From Lindgomyces ingoldianus (lineage: Eukaryota; Ascomycota; Dothideomycetes; Pleosporales; Lindgomycetaceae): DNA of 30,535 nt. Made by a program: the position numbers and the translations under genes. The notes beneath the pieces were generated by a model. It searched no databases, had not been told where the DNA came from, and was given only the letters and a program-made list of their open reading frames with translations. The stretch lies in the NCBI RefSeq assembly GCF_010093535.1, contig NW_022985206.1, positions 279,888 to 310,422 on the forward strand. The letters run 5' to 3'. Shown here one piece after another: positions 18,346 through 30,535 of this stretch. The number at the start of each line of letters is the position of its first letter. Positions within the stretch are counted from its first letter, which is position 1.

Positions 18346-21088
18346 GGAGGGTTAGGATGAAAGTCTGGAGGCGATTACAAGTATGGTAGGTAGAGCTGAT
18401 GTTGTTTGTAGAAAAGTAGCAAAAATAATACGCCGTTATGAATTTAGACGGAAATCTTAGAATGGGAGTAGCTCCTCATCAAAAGGGATCGAGTATCTTG
18501 AATAATATAGTTGGTTAGGGAGAAATTGCGAAGATGAAGGAAACCCACCAACAGTACGCTCTACATTCTATATAAGAACTATTTTCAATGTGGGTCGATA
18601 TTAGTGAGATTGAACGGGTTCGTTGTTTTCTGGATTGAGGCTGGCTGCGACCCACGCCCGGGCTGAGATCATCACCACACTCGTCCTGCAGCCCTACCTC
18701 CAGTATTATGCACAATAGAGGAATAAATAGATCGACTAAGCTCCGCGATATCCGTCATTGGAGGCGATGCTTTTCGTTGTGCATTCAGTGTGGTCGTGCG
18801 AACGACTGTTGGCTGATGGAGGACGTGGCTGTGAGGGGAGCTGAAGGCAAGCGTTGAATTTAGAAATTGTACCAGCCAAAAAAGGGCTAGTGAGCGATGA
18901 TGTGAGCATCGGCCCTTCCGTCTCCCGTCGGGAAGAACTCAATCTTCCGCTCCGAGGGAGCTTATCCCCGAATTTTAGGCCTTCACGTCTGGCCTTCCTG
19001 TCTGGCCTTCCTTTCATCAATCTCATGGCCGATTTCATCTATCGAACACCGTCTGAAGAAATAAACAAATATTGTATATTTGTCGCTTCCCCATTCCTCA
19101 CTCATATATTATCTCGAAGTTTGGAGGCCAATTGCGTGCCTTGGACTCTGCGGCTCTCCGCCAAGGCAATCTGTTTCGTGTCGCACAACAGTTTTTCTTC
19201 CACTTTTCAATCCGTTCACGTTTCCACTTTTGCTCCAAGGTAGTTGGCGTATTATACCGACACATTCTACCCTCCTATGCTGGATAGCAAGCTTCATTCA
19301 ACTCTCATATATCGGATTACAAGATTCTGAAGAGCTGGGATGGTCTCTTCCGCGAGTTGTTGGCTCTGAACCCGTCGCAGTTTCGAAATCGACATCACCT
19401 GCCTTCTGGCGAGTTGGTTCATTCTCGTTCTTAGGTCTTGAAGTCTAATCGATCTTTTTCAGTCAAACATTTCTGCCTATTAGCACCTTGTCAAAGCAAG
19501 CGAGGAGCTCGGAACATCTTGGAGCATAGCCAGAGAGGAGAGGTGTTCACAGCACGAGCTCTTGGATGATATCATTTGAAGAGCTTGCTATGCTGTTCGG
19601 GCAATTTTAGCGATATGGAGCAGCTGGAGTTCGGATTCGGAGCAAATATATATTAACCTCTTCAGGCACGGATCACTCGAAGGGTACATCGACTCTGTCA
19701 AGCGAGAGCCTGCCCGCTGGTTTGGTCTTACATGCATAGTATCCAGGTTCCAGGCATCGGTGATTCCCATCAGCACTCCAATCCAGGTCGCATTGGATTC
19801 CGGGATGGTCCAGCTGCATTTTCAATGCGTTTCGTTATCCGGCTAAATCGTACCTGCTCACCCCAACATACATCTTATCGCGCCAGTGTAGGATTCGCAT
19901 TCGTTCATGCTCCTACTGGGCTCTTCGAGAGTTAGACGACTCTCGACTCTATATAATCAAACTATCGAACCCTCTTTGAGCGGCATCTCCCTTGTCCTAA
20001 ACGAAACTGCTGGTTGCAACCGCACTCTGCGACGAACAATTGGATCATAGATGAGCCTGAATCTTGCCCATGTTGAGACTCACTGACTCAATCTTTCTCT
20101 TGCAAACTAGGCACGGCTCGAAATTAACGAAGGTGATCTACTGCTCGCTAGCTTGGGCAACATTCGATGTACACTAATTATAGGCTCTCAACCTACTACC
20201 AGGACCGGATCGACGGATCTCCATATATTGCGTGGCGCATCACCGAACCTGGATGAGGTGTTGAGGCTGTACGAGCGATCGTGGGCTCGGGAGCCTGACG
20301 TTTCCCACCAGACTGCTGCACGGAATTTCCCAATTCGCCCAGCTTGGACATGAAAATCGGCGTTGGGTTGACCTTTACGTCTAACATCTGGGACCTGAGG
20401 TCTCTCTTCACCTGGATGGAATTGTCATAGGTGACTGGTAATGCCAATTGTCCTTCCCGGAGATTCCTCTCGCTACGGTACCTTACCACAGTATCCAAAA
20501 TTCAGTGCCTGTTCGCGTCAAAGTTTTGTGCGACTTTCCTGAAAGAACCGAGCGCCTGCAAGAACAATATAAGTTGCGTATTGGAGTACCTGTGGTCTAC
20601 GGCGTGCAGGTCGTATTTCGTTGTTGCAGTTTGGAGGCTTGCATTATTCATCCGGATGAACCCTTCACCCAATCAAAAAACTGACAATTCCTCTCTTGGC
20701 AGTCAGAATCTTATCATCCGACGAGCGTCACGTCGTAGGAGCTTCGCCAGACACCACTGTTCAACCTCAAGCGACCGGAAAGACGGGCAGATCCCACATT
20801 TCAAGTTTCCTGAACCATTTTTGGACCCCATGTGGTGACCCTGTGATCTCGTATTAATATATCTTTCGACCTCCAGAGCTTCATGGAGGTAGACTTGCGA
20901 GAATTTGCAGCCCTTTCTGTCCGATGCACAAGAACCAGACGAACGGCTGAGTTCCCTCACAGTTCTCATGTAGCCTATAAGTACTTCCCCAACCTCTGGT
21001 TTCTCTTTCTTCTCCATATTCGCTCTCCTTCATTGCCAGCATTCATTCTGGGAGTTCGGGTAGATACCCTTTCGTTTCCCTATCCACT
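18346..21088. other. 2.7-kb stretch without a recognisable gene
   Basis: Composition is host-like, but no frame gives a protein I recognise. Open frames of 60-135 codons overlap on both strands without motifs or splice-site support. A 13-base tandem pair GTCTGGCCTTCCT lies at 18987-19012. The last 110 bases upstream of the peroxidase are pyrimidine-rich, as is common in fungal promoters. A lineage-specific or decayed gene with several introns cannot be excluded. Confidence 0.6.
20976..20981 (+). promoter_or_regulatory. TATA-like box of the peroxidase gene
   Basis: TATAAG stands 113 bases before the ATG at 21089 and is followed by CT-rich tracts (20985-21085), a usual arrangement for a fungal core promoter. 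It is a position-based call. Confidence 0.4.
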
Positions 21089-22412
21089 ATGAAATCTCTT
21101 CTCTTCCTCTCTGGATATGCCCTCATCACATACCTACCTTCCTCGATCGCCTACCCGGGCATGAAGGATTCTCTTTCTGACCTCCACCGCGCCGCCAATG
21201 TCCCTCGCGCAGACGCAAAACAATTGATTGGCGATCTCAAAACGCTCAAAGATACTCAACTAACTACCATCGGCAAAGATATCAAAGCCATCATCCTTGG
21301 GACAAAAGATGCCCGCTCCAATACCATCGACACCTCAGTCCCGCCTGGTACTGTCGACAGCGCCGCATGCAAAGCCGACCTGTGCTGCGTCTGGAAATGG
21401 ATTTCGTATGAAATGACTGCGCGGTTTAACGGCACCTCTGGACGTTGCACAAAACTTGCGAGAGGCGCTGTAAGGCTCGGTTTCCATGATGCCGCTGTTT
21501 GGAGTAATACGACGACTTATGGCGGCGCAGATGGGAGTATTTTGCTCACGGACGAAATTAGTCGGAGTGATAATAACGGGCTGAGTGCGATTGGGGATCA
21601 GATGAAGACCTGGTATAACAAATATCATCAATATGGTGTCAGCATGGCCGACCTGATCCAGATGGGCGCCAACATCGCAACAGTTGTCTGCCCACTTGGC
21701 CCACGCATCCGGTCCTTCGTCGGCCGCAAAGACAATGCAAAAGCTGGCCCCACTGCCCTGATCCCCGATGTTGCTGACTCCGCGGATAAAATCATCAAGC
21801 TGTTCGCAGCGAAGACAATTGATGTGCATGATCTGGTGGCACTAGTAGGTGCACACACTACCTCCCAGCAGCATTTTGTGGATACGAGTAGAGATGGCGA
21901 TCCGCAGGATAGTACACCGGGAGTGTGGGATGTGGCATTTTATGGGCAGACGACGGGGAGTCCGCCACCCAGGGTGCTTAAGTTTGCGAGTGATGTTAAA
22001 TTGAGCCAGGATACGAGGGCGAAGACTGAGTGGCAGCAGTTTATCGGCGCCCAGTCGCATTGGAATGAGGTAAGCAATAATCTCCTCGAAGCTTTCCCAG
22101 TAATAATCCCCCGCCGCCTTCCCAACCCCTTCGAATTGTCTACGTACTCCACGACGGCCGTGCAAAGAAGTAGATGATTAATAATCGGGGTGGCAGGATT
22201 ACGCAAAAGCATACACCCGACTTTCCCTTCTCGGCGTAAATAACATCAACGATTTGAAAGAGTGCACGCAAGTGCTTCCGCCAGAACGCACGGCCTTTGT
22301 GAATGAAGATCAGGTGGTGCTGGATATGTGGTTGCAGGGCCAGTTTAATCAGTTGAATAACATGGTCGATGATGCGATTATGTTGACAGGGATTATTACA
22401 ACAAATCCGTAG
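21089..22412 (+). CDS. Secreted class II haem peroxidase (ascomycete ligninase-like)
   Basis: Exon 1 is 21089-22069; an intron of 127 bp (22070-22196, GTAAGC...GGCAG) follows; exon 2 is 22197-22412, ending TAG. The product is 398 residues. A signal peptide is evident (MKSLLFLSGYALITYLPSS, cut near residue 21). The distal haem pocket is RLGFHDA with Arg129, Phe132 and His133. GGADGS at 145-150 supplies distal calcium ligands with Asp134. The proximal side is LVGAHTTSQQHF with His256, and the C-terminal block SHWNEDYAKAY spans the intron. Cysteines 94, 99, 100, 120, 201 and 350 fit the disulfides of the family. N-glycosylation sites lie at Asn114 and Asn140. Class II enzymes use H2O2 to oxidise phenolics, Mn or lignin-like substrates outside the cell; which substrate cannot be read here. 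About 70 residues between signal and domain are longer than in basidiomycete ligninases but usual in ascomycete forms. All key residues are present and the frame is intact. Confidence 0.92.
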
Positions 22413-22557
22413 GTAGTGGAGGTGTGTGTAATGTGTATATGTGAAGTCGTGTGCGGAATGGAATTTTTATTTAGGTTAGCCTTTTCTGTGAAACAACTAA
22501 CAGGTGCTAAAGACAGGTGTTCATGTGCGCTATTTAGCTAGTCGATTCACACCCTAT
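22413..22557. other. Short spacer between convergent 3' ends
   Basis: The 145 bases between the peroxidase stop and the arylsulfatase stop would hold both 3' UTRs. AT-rich TTTTTATTTAGG is present, but no clear polyadenylation signal can be assigned. Confidence 0.5.
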
Positions 22558-25484
<2,927 letters not shown>

Positions 25485-25714
25485 ATTCGTTTCCGCTTTG
25501 CGCCTTACCAAGGATCGAGCCCAAAGTCACCAACTTCCGAAAACAAACGTGACAACGCTACAAAAATAAAACTTAATAGGAAGTTGTAGACAAGAGATAT
25601 TTACAAGGCAAGTATTTCTATACAGAAAGAAGTCTATCTTTCTACTGTTGCCATCTCGAAACGTGCTGTAAAAGTTGACCTAACTTTAATGTTCTTCGCA
25701 AAGCGGAAACGAAT
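25485..25714. mobile_element. 230-bp MITE with perfect terminal inverted repeats
   Basis: ATTCGTTTCCGCTTTGCG begins at 25485 and its exact complement CGCAAAGCGGAAACGAAT ends at 25714. Each is flanked outward by TA (25483-25484 and 25715-25716), so the whole symmetric block is 20 bp. The inside has no open frame of note and is moderately AT-rich. Size, perfect inverted ends and the TA duplication suggest a non-autonomous Tc1/mariner-type element. No related autonomous copy is in the window; the ends differ from the pogo copies. Confidence 0.85.
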
Positions 25715-25716
25715 TA

Positions 25717-26087
25717 ATTCACCCCGGTAAGGCTTCCTTCATTTCGCATTGATCCCTTCTTCGCTCCGGACTCCGGATCAACGTTGCAGCTGCTTGTTCT
25801 GATGACGTTCCGGTGTTTCGCGTGAGGCCTCCGGCTGTAGTAGCCGAATGGAGTGTTGCCCCCATCTCAATCACAAGCTCACTAATGCCATCCCCCAATT
25901 CACTACCAGCATGTCTACCATCAGTTACCATCGTTAGTAGCTGTGTATGATCGATATTGGACCCTGGATTGCGTGATGGCACTCCACTGGGATGGATGTA
26001 GTGCATTGTGACCCTTTAAAGGCGCTGCGAGGGCAGGAAGCTGCGGCTCTCCAGTGACACCGCCGCATCACCTTCGAGCTTGATACC
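25717..26087. other. Intergenic stretch before the transporter relic
   Basis: 371 bases between the MITE and the transporter start. No conserved protein signal is seen; a 95-codon minus-strand open frame (25719-26006) has no recognisable motif. Confidence 0.5.
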
Positions 26088-27430
26088 ATGCGAAACTCGA
26101 CTCTAGGGAAGATTAGAGAATACTGGCTGGGTACGGTGGTCTGCATCGGCGGCTTCTTGTTTGTATATGACTCTGGAATGCGAGTGTTGCTTCCCCACTG
26201 CGGAGGTGGTGCTTAAGGAGTATCGCCTCGGCGACTGCCCTTAACGGAGCTACCCCACAAGCTTCTCCCCACGCTCTTTCCACCAACACCACTCCTCCTG
26301 ACCTCAACAGCGTGAGCCCTCTCAAAACTCCAAGCATCATGGGCTGATCATCCTTACCAGCGTTGGTGCTTGACTCTCTACTAGGAGAAGTAACACCATT
26401 CTGCACGCTGATCAATCCCTAGGAGGCGTGCTGACCCTAGCCTCATTCGTTGACTCGTCCCGATATGCAACGGCCCATAAGATCCGCGGCAACTCTCTTG
26501 CCGTAGGCCTGCACTAAGCCGGTGCCTTCGCCGCCTGCTTCGTGACATCGCCCGTCACGAACTGGTTGGGTCGGAGCAAGGCGCTGATGTTGTCGTCAGT
26601 CTTCTGTGGCGGTGCCATCATCCAGACGATCGACACGCACTCCATGGGCGCCTTCTCCACTGGGAGAATCATTGCGGGAGTCGGATTCAGCGCTAGCTCA
26701 GTCGTGGTGTCCATGTTCAGCCACGAGATGGCGCCTAAGGAGCTGCGCGGCCAGATTGGAAGCTTCTTCCAATTGATGTACACTATGTGAGCACCCCCTG
26801 TCTCCCCGACATGGGTTGCCGGGACATGCAGTTGAGGTCACACAGAGGCATCTTCGCCTCCTACTGGGTCGACTACGGAGTTCTTAAGGGGGTTTCGTCG
26901 TCCAAAGCCATGCAATGGCAGATCCCCATTGGCCTCCCGCTCGTCCCCGCCGCATAGCTGGGACTCGGCATGCTGACGTTGAAGGAATCTATCCGATGGA
27001 TTACGCAAAAAGCTAGACACAAGGAAGCCTGGGAGAGCCTCAAATGGATCCGTGCCGATGTATCGCAAGACACAGTCGACGAAACGGAGGAGATTCGCAC
27101 CGGTGTTGAGATGGAGGAGCGCGGGACTGAGGGCTTCTGTCTCAAAGGTAAGACCCCTCCGTCCTGCAGCATCGGCACATCCTGATTTGATAGAGTAGAA
27201 CTTCTCAGATGGCCTAACTTCAAGCGCATCTTCACGGTTTTTGCTGTCTTCACCGCACAGTAAGGCACGTGCCACGGCTTCCGCACATTTCGGTCCGCAA
27301 TACTTCATCAGCCTTGGCACTTTCTTTTTTCTTGAGGAGACGAAGGGTCCGCCTGGAAGAGATCGCCTATAACAACTTTTCGTAAGGTACAGAATTTCAA
27401 GGACGTTGACTCCGAGCGCATTCGCATCTA
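26088..27430 (+). pseudogene. MFS sugar transporter, decayed and internally deleted
   Basis: Starting at ATG 26088 the frame gives REYWLGTVVCIGGFLFVYDSG (split here: REYWLG, GGFLF, YDSG), the first transmembrane segment of sugar porters. After a 230-bp interruption it resumes at 26422 with GGVLTLASFVDS, then TNWLGRSKALMLSSVF, SMGAFSTGRIIAGVG and MAPKELRGQIGSFFQLMYT, the signature after TM4-TM5. Intron 26787-26845 (59 bp) restores IGIFASYWVDYGV. TLKESIRWIT and HKEAWESLKWIRAD follow. Intron 27148-27198 (51 bp) leads to LLRWPNFKRIFTVFAVFTAQ. Then HFGPQYF, start of TM7, is joined directly to the C-terminal FFFLEETKG, so about the whole second half (TM7-TM12) is missing. Other lesions are Gln to TAA at 26515-26517, a TAG near 26956, a TAA after FTAQ and frame shifts near 27265 and 27352. 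The relatives are hexose/quinate-type porters of the plasma membrane. The end is placed at the last stop in the tail frame and is uncertain. Confidence 0.88.
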
Positions 27431-27851
27431 GTAAGGATCCTCGATGTGTCGACTCTGAGATCTATACGCTATTCGATAAAGCACGGGTTGATTTTTCGTC
27501 AACCACTTGGATGTGGGAGTTTCCCGGTCTGTATAACTGCCCTCGACGGTGGCTACTGGCCTTGCGTATCGTACCAACGAGAGCCTGAGATAGTACCTCG
27601 CGCAATATATACACTCCGTCGAAGGTCCTGATAGATCTTCGGCATCTTACCTCAGGTCTTTACATCAGTTCACTTGATGCTCACTCATCAGCCCTTCCGT
27701 AAAACCTATCTCTTTTACCGGGATCATCCATTACCCGAGTAAGTATTTCTTGATTGGCAAGAGTCTTGGCCCCTGAGTTTCGCTCGCCCCTTTTTTCCTT
27801 GTCCACACCTTTTCACTTCCAGCCTCGACTAGACCTGCCCCCTCCAATGTT

Positions 27852-27980
27852 GAGCAAGTATTCATTTTCTGTTGTCGATTCCTTTCATTCCCTTTATCCG
27901 CATTCTATGGAGAGCAAGTATTTTTTCCGTGTCGATTTTCTTTTCCTCCGTTTATCCTGCGCCCTATGGATGTCGAGTAC
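27852..27980. repeat. Degenerate ~60-bp tandem repeat
   Basis: GAGCAAGTATT at 27852 recurs at 27912, followed in both by GTCGATT and a pyrimidine run ending in TTTATCC. CTATGGA at 27905 recurs at 27964 with GAGTACTTTATTC after it. That makes two full and one partial unit with a period of 59-60. Confidence 0.7.
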
Positions 27981-28259
27981 TTTATTCGATGGCCCCTTTC
28001 TTTCATAAGCCTTTAGCAACCTCTGATTCTTTCCTCCTCTTCTAGTGGTTGTTCATTTCCCTCGTTATCACTTATCACATCCTTCGCTGTGAAGTCGTTT
28101 ACAATCTTTTTCCGTTTGGATGAGGGCGCATGCTCTTCATCAGTTCAGTCGTCTATATCCCGTCTTCGTGTCTCGCTACACCTGCATGTACTGTGAATCG
28201 TCTGACTTAGTTATCGTTTTCTTGCCTGGCCTTACCTTTTTTTTTCGGCCTTTGGAAAA

Positions 28260-29215
28260 TATGCTGCGTCCCGTGGACCTCTAGGTTTCTCTTCATCCCT
28301 AATCTTCATTCCTGTCGATGTTTCACATCTCATGATTTAGTACTCACTTCGTTCCATGGACCTCTAGGCTTACCTATTCATTGGTAAGATTCTAGCTTCT
28401 GCTCCGTTTTAATCTAGGTTATCTTCCTACGCGTCCCCAGGCCCCACTCGTCGCTCTTTCTACAACCTATGGACCTCTAGGATTCGTTTCCGTTCTTATT
28501 ACTCGTTTCAATTAGTCCGATGCTATTTTTCCTTCTCGGGTTTCTTGTCTCCAGGATTCATACCTGCAGGTTGTTGTCGACTTCCTATATCATCGTCATC
28601 CTTGAAAGTTACTAGGTCCTCGCTCCCCTTTTCTCCATGCCTTTATCTCATTCCAGCAGGACGCCTCTTGCGTCCTCTTGCGTCCTCTGGACCTCTTGAC
28701 TTCATTTCAATCTGCGGGCTATTTGCTAGCGAATCCACCGTACTGTTTTAATTTTGGTATTCTTGTCTTGGCTTAAGACTCCGTTTTTGCTTGCCAATGA
28801 TTCTCGCTGACTTCCCCCCCTCCGTCTTTACTTTCTCCGTCTCTTTCCCTGCTGTCCTCCCAATTCTGGATATGTTCGGGGCTGAGTGGGAGCAGTCCCT
28901 CCTCCATGGTGTCGTTCCTAGATATCCATCTTGTACCATCGCCTAGAATCCTCGAGATGTGCTTGAATCCCCTCATCCTCCATTTTGTAAATCCTCCACC
29001 CTCGCTTTCGCACTCTCGATGTATTTAATTTCCATTTATTCCGCACATTTGTCCCCCCTTGCCCCCTCTGCGGTGATTAATCCATCGTTCGATTTCTTTC
29101 CCAGCACTGCGCTCTAGCTTAAGCCTGTAGTTAGTTTTATTGTTCGTTAGTGGATGAATTTTATTGCCTCTTCCCTACCTTCCTGCGTCCTACCTGCGTC
29201 CTATGGACTTGCAGA
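28260..29215. repeat. Dispersed phrase TGCGTCC-TATGGACCTCTAGG
   Basis: GTGGACCTCTAGG at 28273, ATGGACCTCTAGG at 28356 and 28469, CTGGACCTCTTG at 28687 and ATGGACTTGCAG at 29203. Three of these are preceded by TGCGTCC, and at 28670 and 29180 the TGCGTCC part is itself doubled. Spacing is irregular (83 to 516 bases). Confidence 0.7.
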
Positions 29216-30095
29216 CTTCTCTTGCTCGTGTTGAGACTAACGTTTCTAACTGTCTCTGCACCTGTTATTCTAAATACCTTGTGGGTTTGGGCTAGTAATT
29301 TTCTTCGTCAACCCTAAAATGAATACTTTTCTTGCAAAACTGCATTCTGTGATTGATTTGCACTTTCTTTCTAGCCTTTTCCTTCATTCAATCTTCGTGT
29401 CGGATATCCCTCAGTTGTCTGGGCCGAGCGTTCCGCCGTTGTGTTGTGCCTTTGACATTTTCAGTCTCCAGTCCTCGGGGGTGCGTTACCGTGTGCTAGC
29501 CTATGTCCCACAGATTTTCAATTGGTGCGATTTCTGTTCTTCTTTTAGTTAGTTAATTTACTTTCTTGTCTCTCTGCCGTCGCAGCGCTTACCCCCACGT
29601 TCCTTTCTAATGGATAGACTTCCTTTCTTTCCCATTCATCTGATCTGCAGCCTCACACTGTTTTTAAGACTCATGTCTTCAGTTTCTCTGCCAATGCAGC
29701 AGATTGCAAAACCTGCTTCACCTTTTGCACACACGACTGTTCTTTCATGCCCTGTCGTGAAAGCATTCATCTTGTCCAATCAATCTTTCTCGGCGCTTAA
29801 CTGTCCAAATGTAGCTAGTAAGATACTTTCTTGTCTCATACTTGATACTTAAATCCGCTCCGTTACCTCCTCCCTGCCAAGTATTCGCCTATACCCCTTG
29901 AATGACCTTTCGCCACGTCGCTATCCTCTCTAACATTACTTATCATGCTTCTTGCATCTGCCAACTCCCACCTTTGACAAACCCTATTATAGCCTTACTA
30001 TCTTGGTAAGTGCTCCTAGCTGTAAGCCTTATTTCTTGTACCTATATGCAGTTTAGGTTGACTCACGGTAGGCGCGACATTGCCCTGCTTGCTGG

Positions 30096-30535
30096 TTATG
30101 CTATAGCTACTGTGTTGCCTACTTCCTTACTGCAGGAACCCAGGCCTAAGCCTTCTATGCGCCAACTATTAAGTGCATCTTCTGAGTCCTTCGTGTACGG
30201 ATGGTCTGGGCCGAGGATATACTTCTGTTTTCGAATGCATTGTTCCATTAGCCGGATGGCTTTCCCATTATCACCTTTGCCCTTAAAGGTGAACGCAAGG
30301 TTATTCATGCTGGTCAGCGTGTCTGGATGGTCCACTCCAAGTTTACTCTTGCTCGTCTCCATCACTTGCATCTTCAGCTCTTCCGCCTTGTCCTCTCGTC
30401 CTTGCATGCTGTATGTTACCGCGAGATTATTCATGCTGGTCAGCGTGGAAGGATGGTCCGCTCCAAGTTTGCTCTTGCTCGTCTCCATCACTTGCACAAA
30501 CAGCGACTCCGCCTCTTCCCATCGACCTTGATTCC
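30096..30535 (-). CDS. Tetratricopeptide-repeat protein, C-terminal part (runs off window)
   Basis: The frame is open from the window edge (30535) to TAA at 30096-30098; the ATG at 30495-30497 is internal. It shows 42-residue kinesin-light-chain-type TPR units: QGRWEEAESLFVQVMETS, KSKLGADHPSTLTSMNNLA, then QGREDKAEELKMQVMETS with LGVDHPDTLTSMNNLA, then GKAIRLMEQCI with LGPDHPYTKDSEDAL, and a short tail. Such repeats usually close large fungal proteins with a central NB-ARC or NACHT ATPase (NLR-like receptors), but the upstream domains are outside the window, so this is inference. Adjacent units repeat almost exactly at DNA level with a 126-base period (30301 on versus 30427 on), the mark of recently expanded or homogenised repeats. 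Function would be ligand or partner binding. Confidence 0.85.
   Translation of the reverse strand, partial: NQGRWEEAESLFVQVMETSKSKLGADHPSTLTSMNNLAVTYSMQGREDKAEELKMQVMETSKSKLGVDHPDTLTSMNNLAFTFKGKGDNGKAIRLMEQCIRKQKYILGPDHPYTKDSEDALNSWRIEGLGLGSCSKEVGNTVAIA

Larger units (their letters stand above)
27431..30095. other. Pyrimidine-rich stretch without a recognisable gene
   Basis: From about 27700 the plus strand is visibly rich in T and C over more than 2 kb, with few purine runs. No frame on either strand gives recognisable protein blocks. It contains a short 60-bp-period repeat (27852-27980) and a recurring phrase around TGGACCTCTAGG (28273-29215). It lies downstream of the TPR gene that runs leftward from the right edge, so it may be a decayed 3' extension or an old repeat. 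Confidence 0.55.

Noticed and set aside
18736..20838. Several 60-135-codon open frames on both strands
   Set aside because: They overlap each other, lack motifs and have no joined splice structure that I can support.
21335..22212. Minus-strand open frames of 76-164 codons
   Set aside because: Antisense to the peroxidase, which has full catalytic motifs and a valid intron.
26838..27320. Minus-strand open frames of 137 and 160 codons
   Set aside because: Antisense to the transporter relic; no recognisable blocks.
30010..30531. 173-codon plus-strand open frame with repeated hydrophobic blocks
   Set aside because: Complement of the TPR repeats, which explain the repetition on the minus strand.

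Overview
The window looks like a piece of a filamentous ascomycete (Pezizomycotina) nuclear genome with a two-compartment organisation. The evidence is short GT-AG introns of 51-212 bp, an ascomycete-type class II haem peroxidase, a fungal arylsulfatase and sugar transporter, and a 17 kb AT-rich block in which recognisable transposon proteins are riddled with stop codons. In that block CpA and TpG have largely become TpA, as expected from repeat-induced point mutation (RIP). The exact taxon cannot be read from the sequence.

Bases 1-16914 are a transposon graveyard with no host gene. By translating through the stops I recognise: a Ty3/Gypsy retroelement on the minus strand (94-4204, LTR 3614-4204); a Ty1/Copia retroelement on the minus strand (about 4208-8800); a pogo/Fot1-type DNA transposon inserted in the Copia element (4891-6022, TA duplication); a second, divergent pogo fragment (about 8812-9310); a 710-base assembly gap (10053-10762); a second Gypsy copy of the same family (10971-16400), itself split by another pogo copy (13928-15582); and a fragment of a third Gypsy copy (16401-16914). 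A 430-bp non-autonomous element (14911-15340) sits inside the second pogo copy, giving three-level nesting. A truncated sister copy of it forms the first 93 bases. It is little mutated and carries a 10-bp-period A/T-tract minisatellite.

Bases 16915-30535 have ordinary host composition but few intact genes. They hold a small cysteine-rich zinc-binding protein broken by a one-base shift (17034-17262), an open metallophosphoesterase-like gene lacking most of its metal ligands (17488-18345, minus), 2.7 kb without a recognisable gene, an intact secreted class II peroxidase with one intron (21089-22412), a decayed arylsulfatase (22558-24846, minus), a 230-bp MITE with 18-bp perfect inverted repeats (25485-25714), and a decayed MFS sugar transporter (26088-27430). 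A pyrimidine-rich 2.6 kb stretch with recurring phrases follows, then the 3' end of a tetratricopeptide-repeat gene running off the right edge (30096-30535, minus).

I see no gene cluster or pathway here. The main biology is RIP, nested insertion and gene decay next to a transposon island, with one apparently intact secreted enzyme surviving between decayed neighbours.
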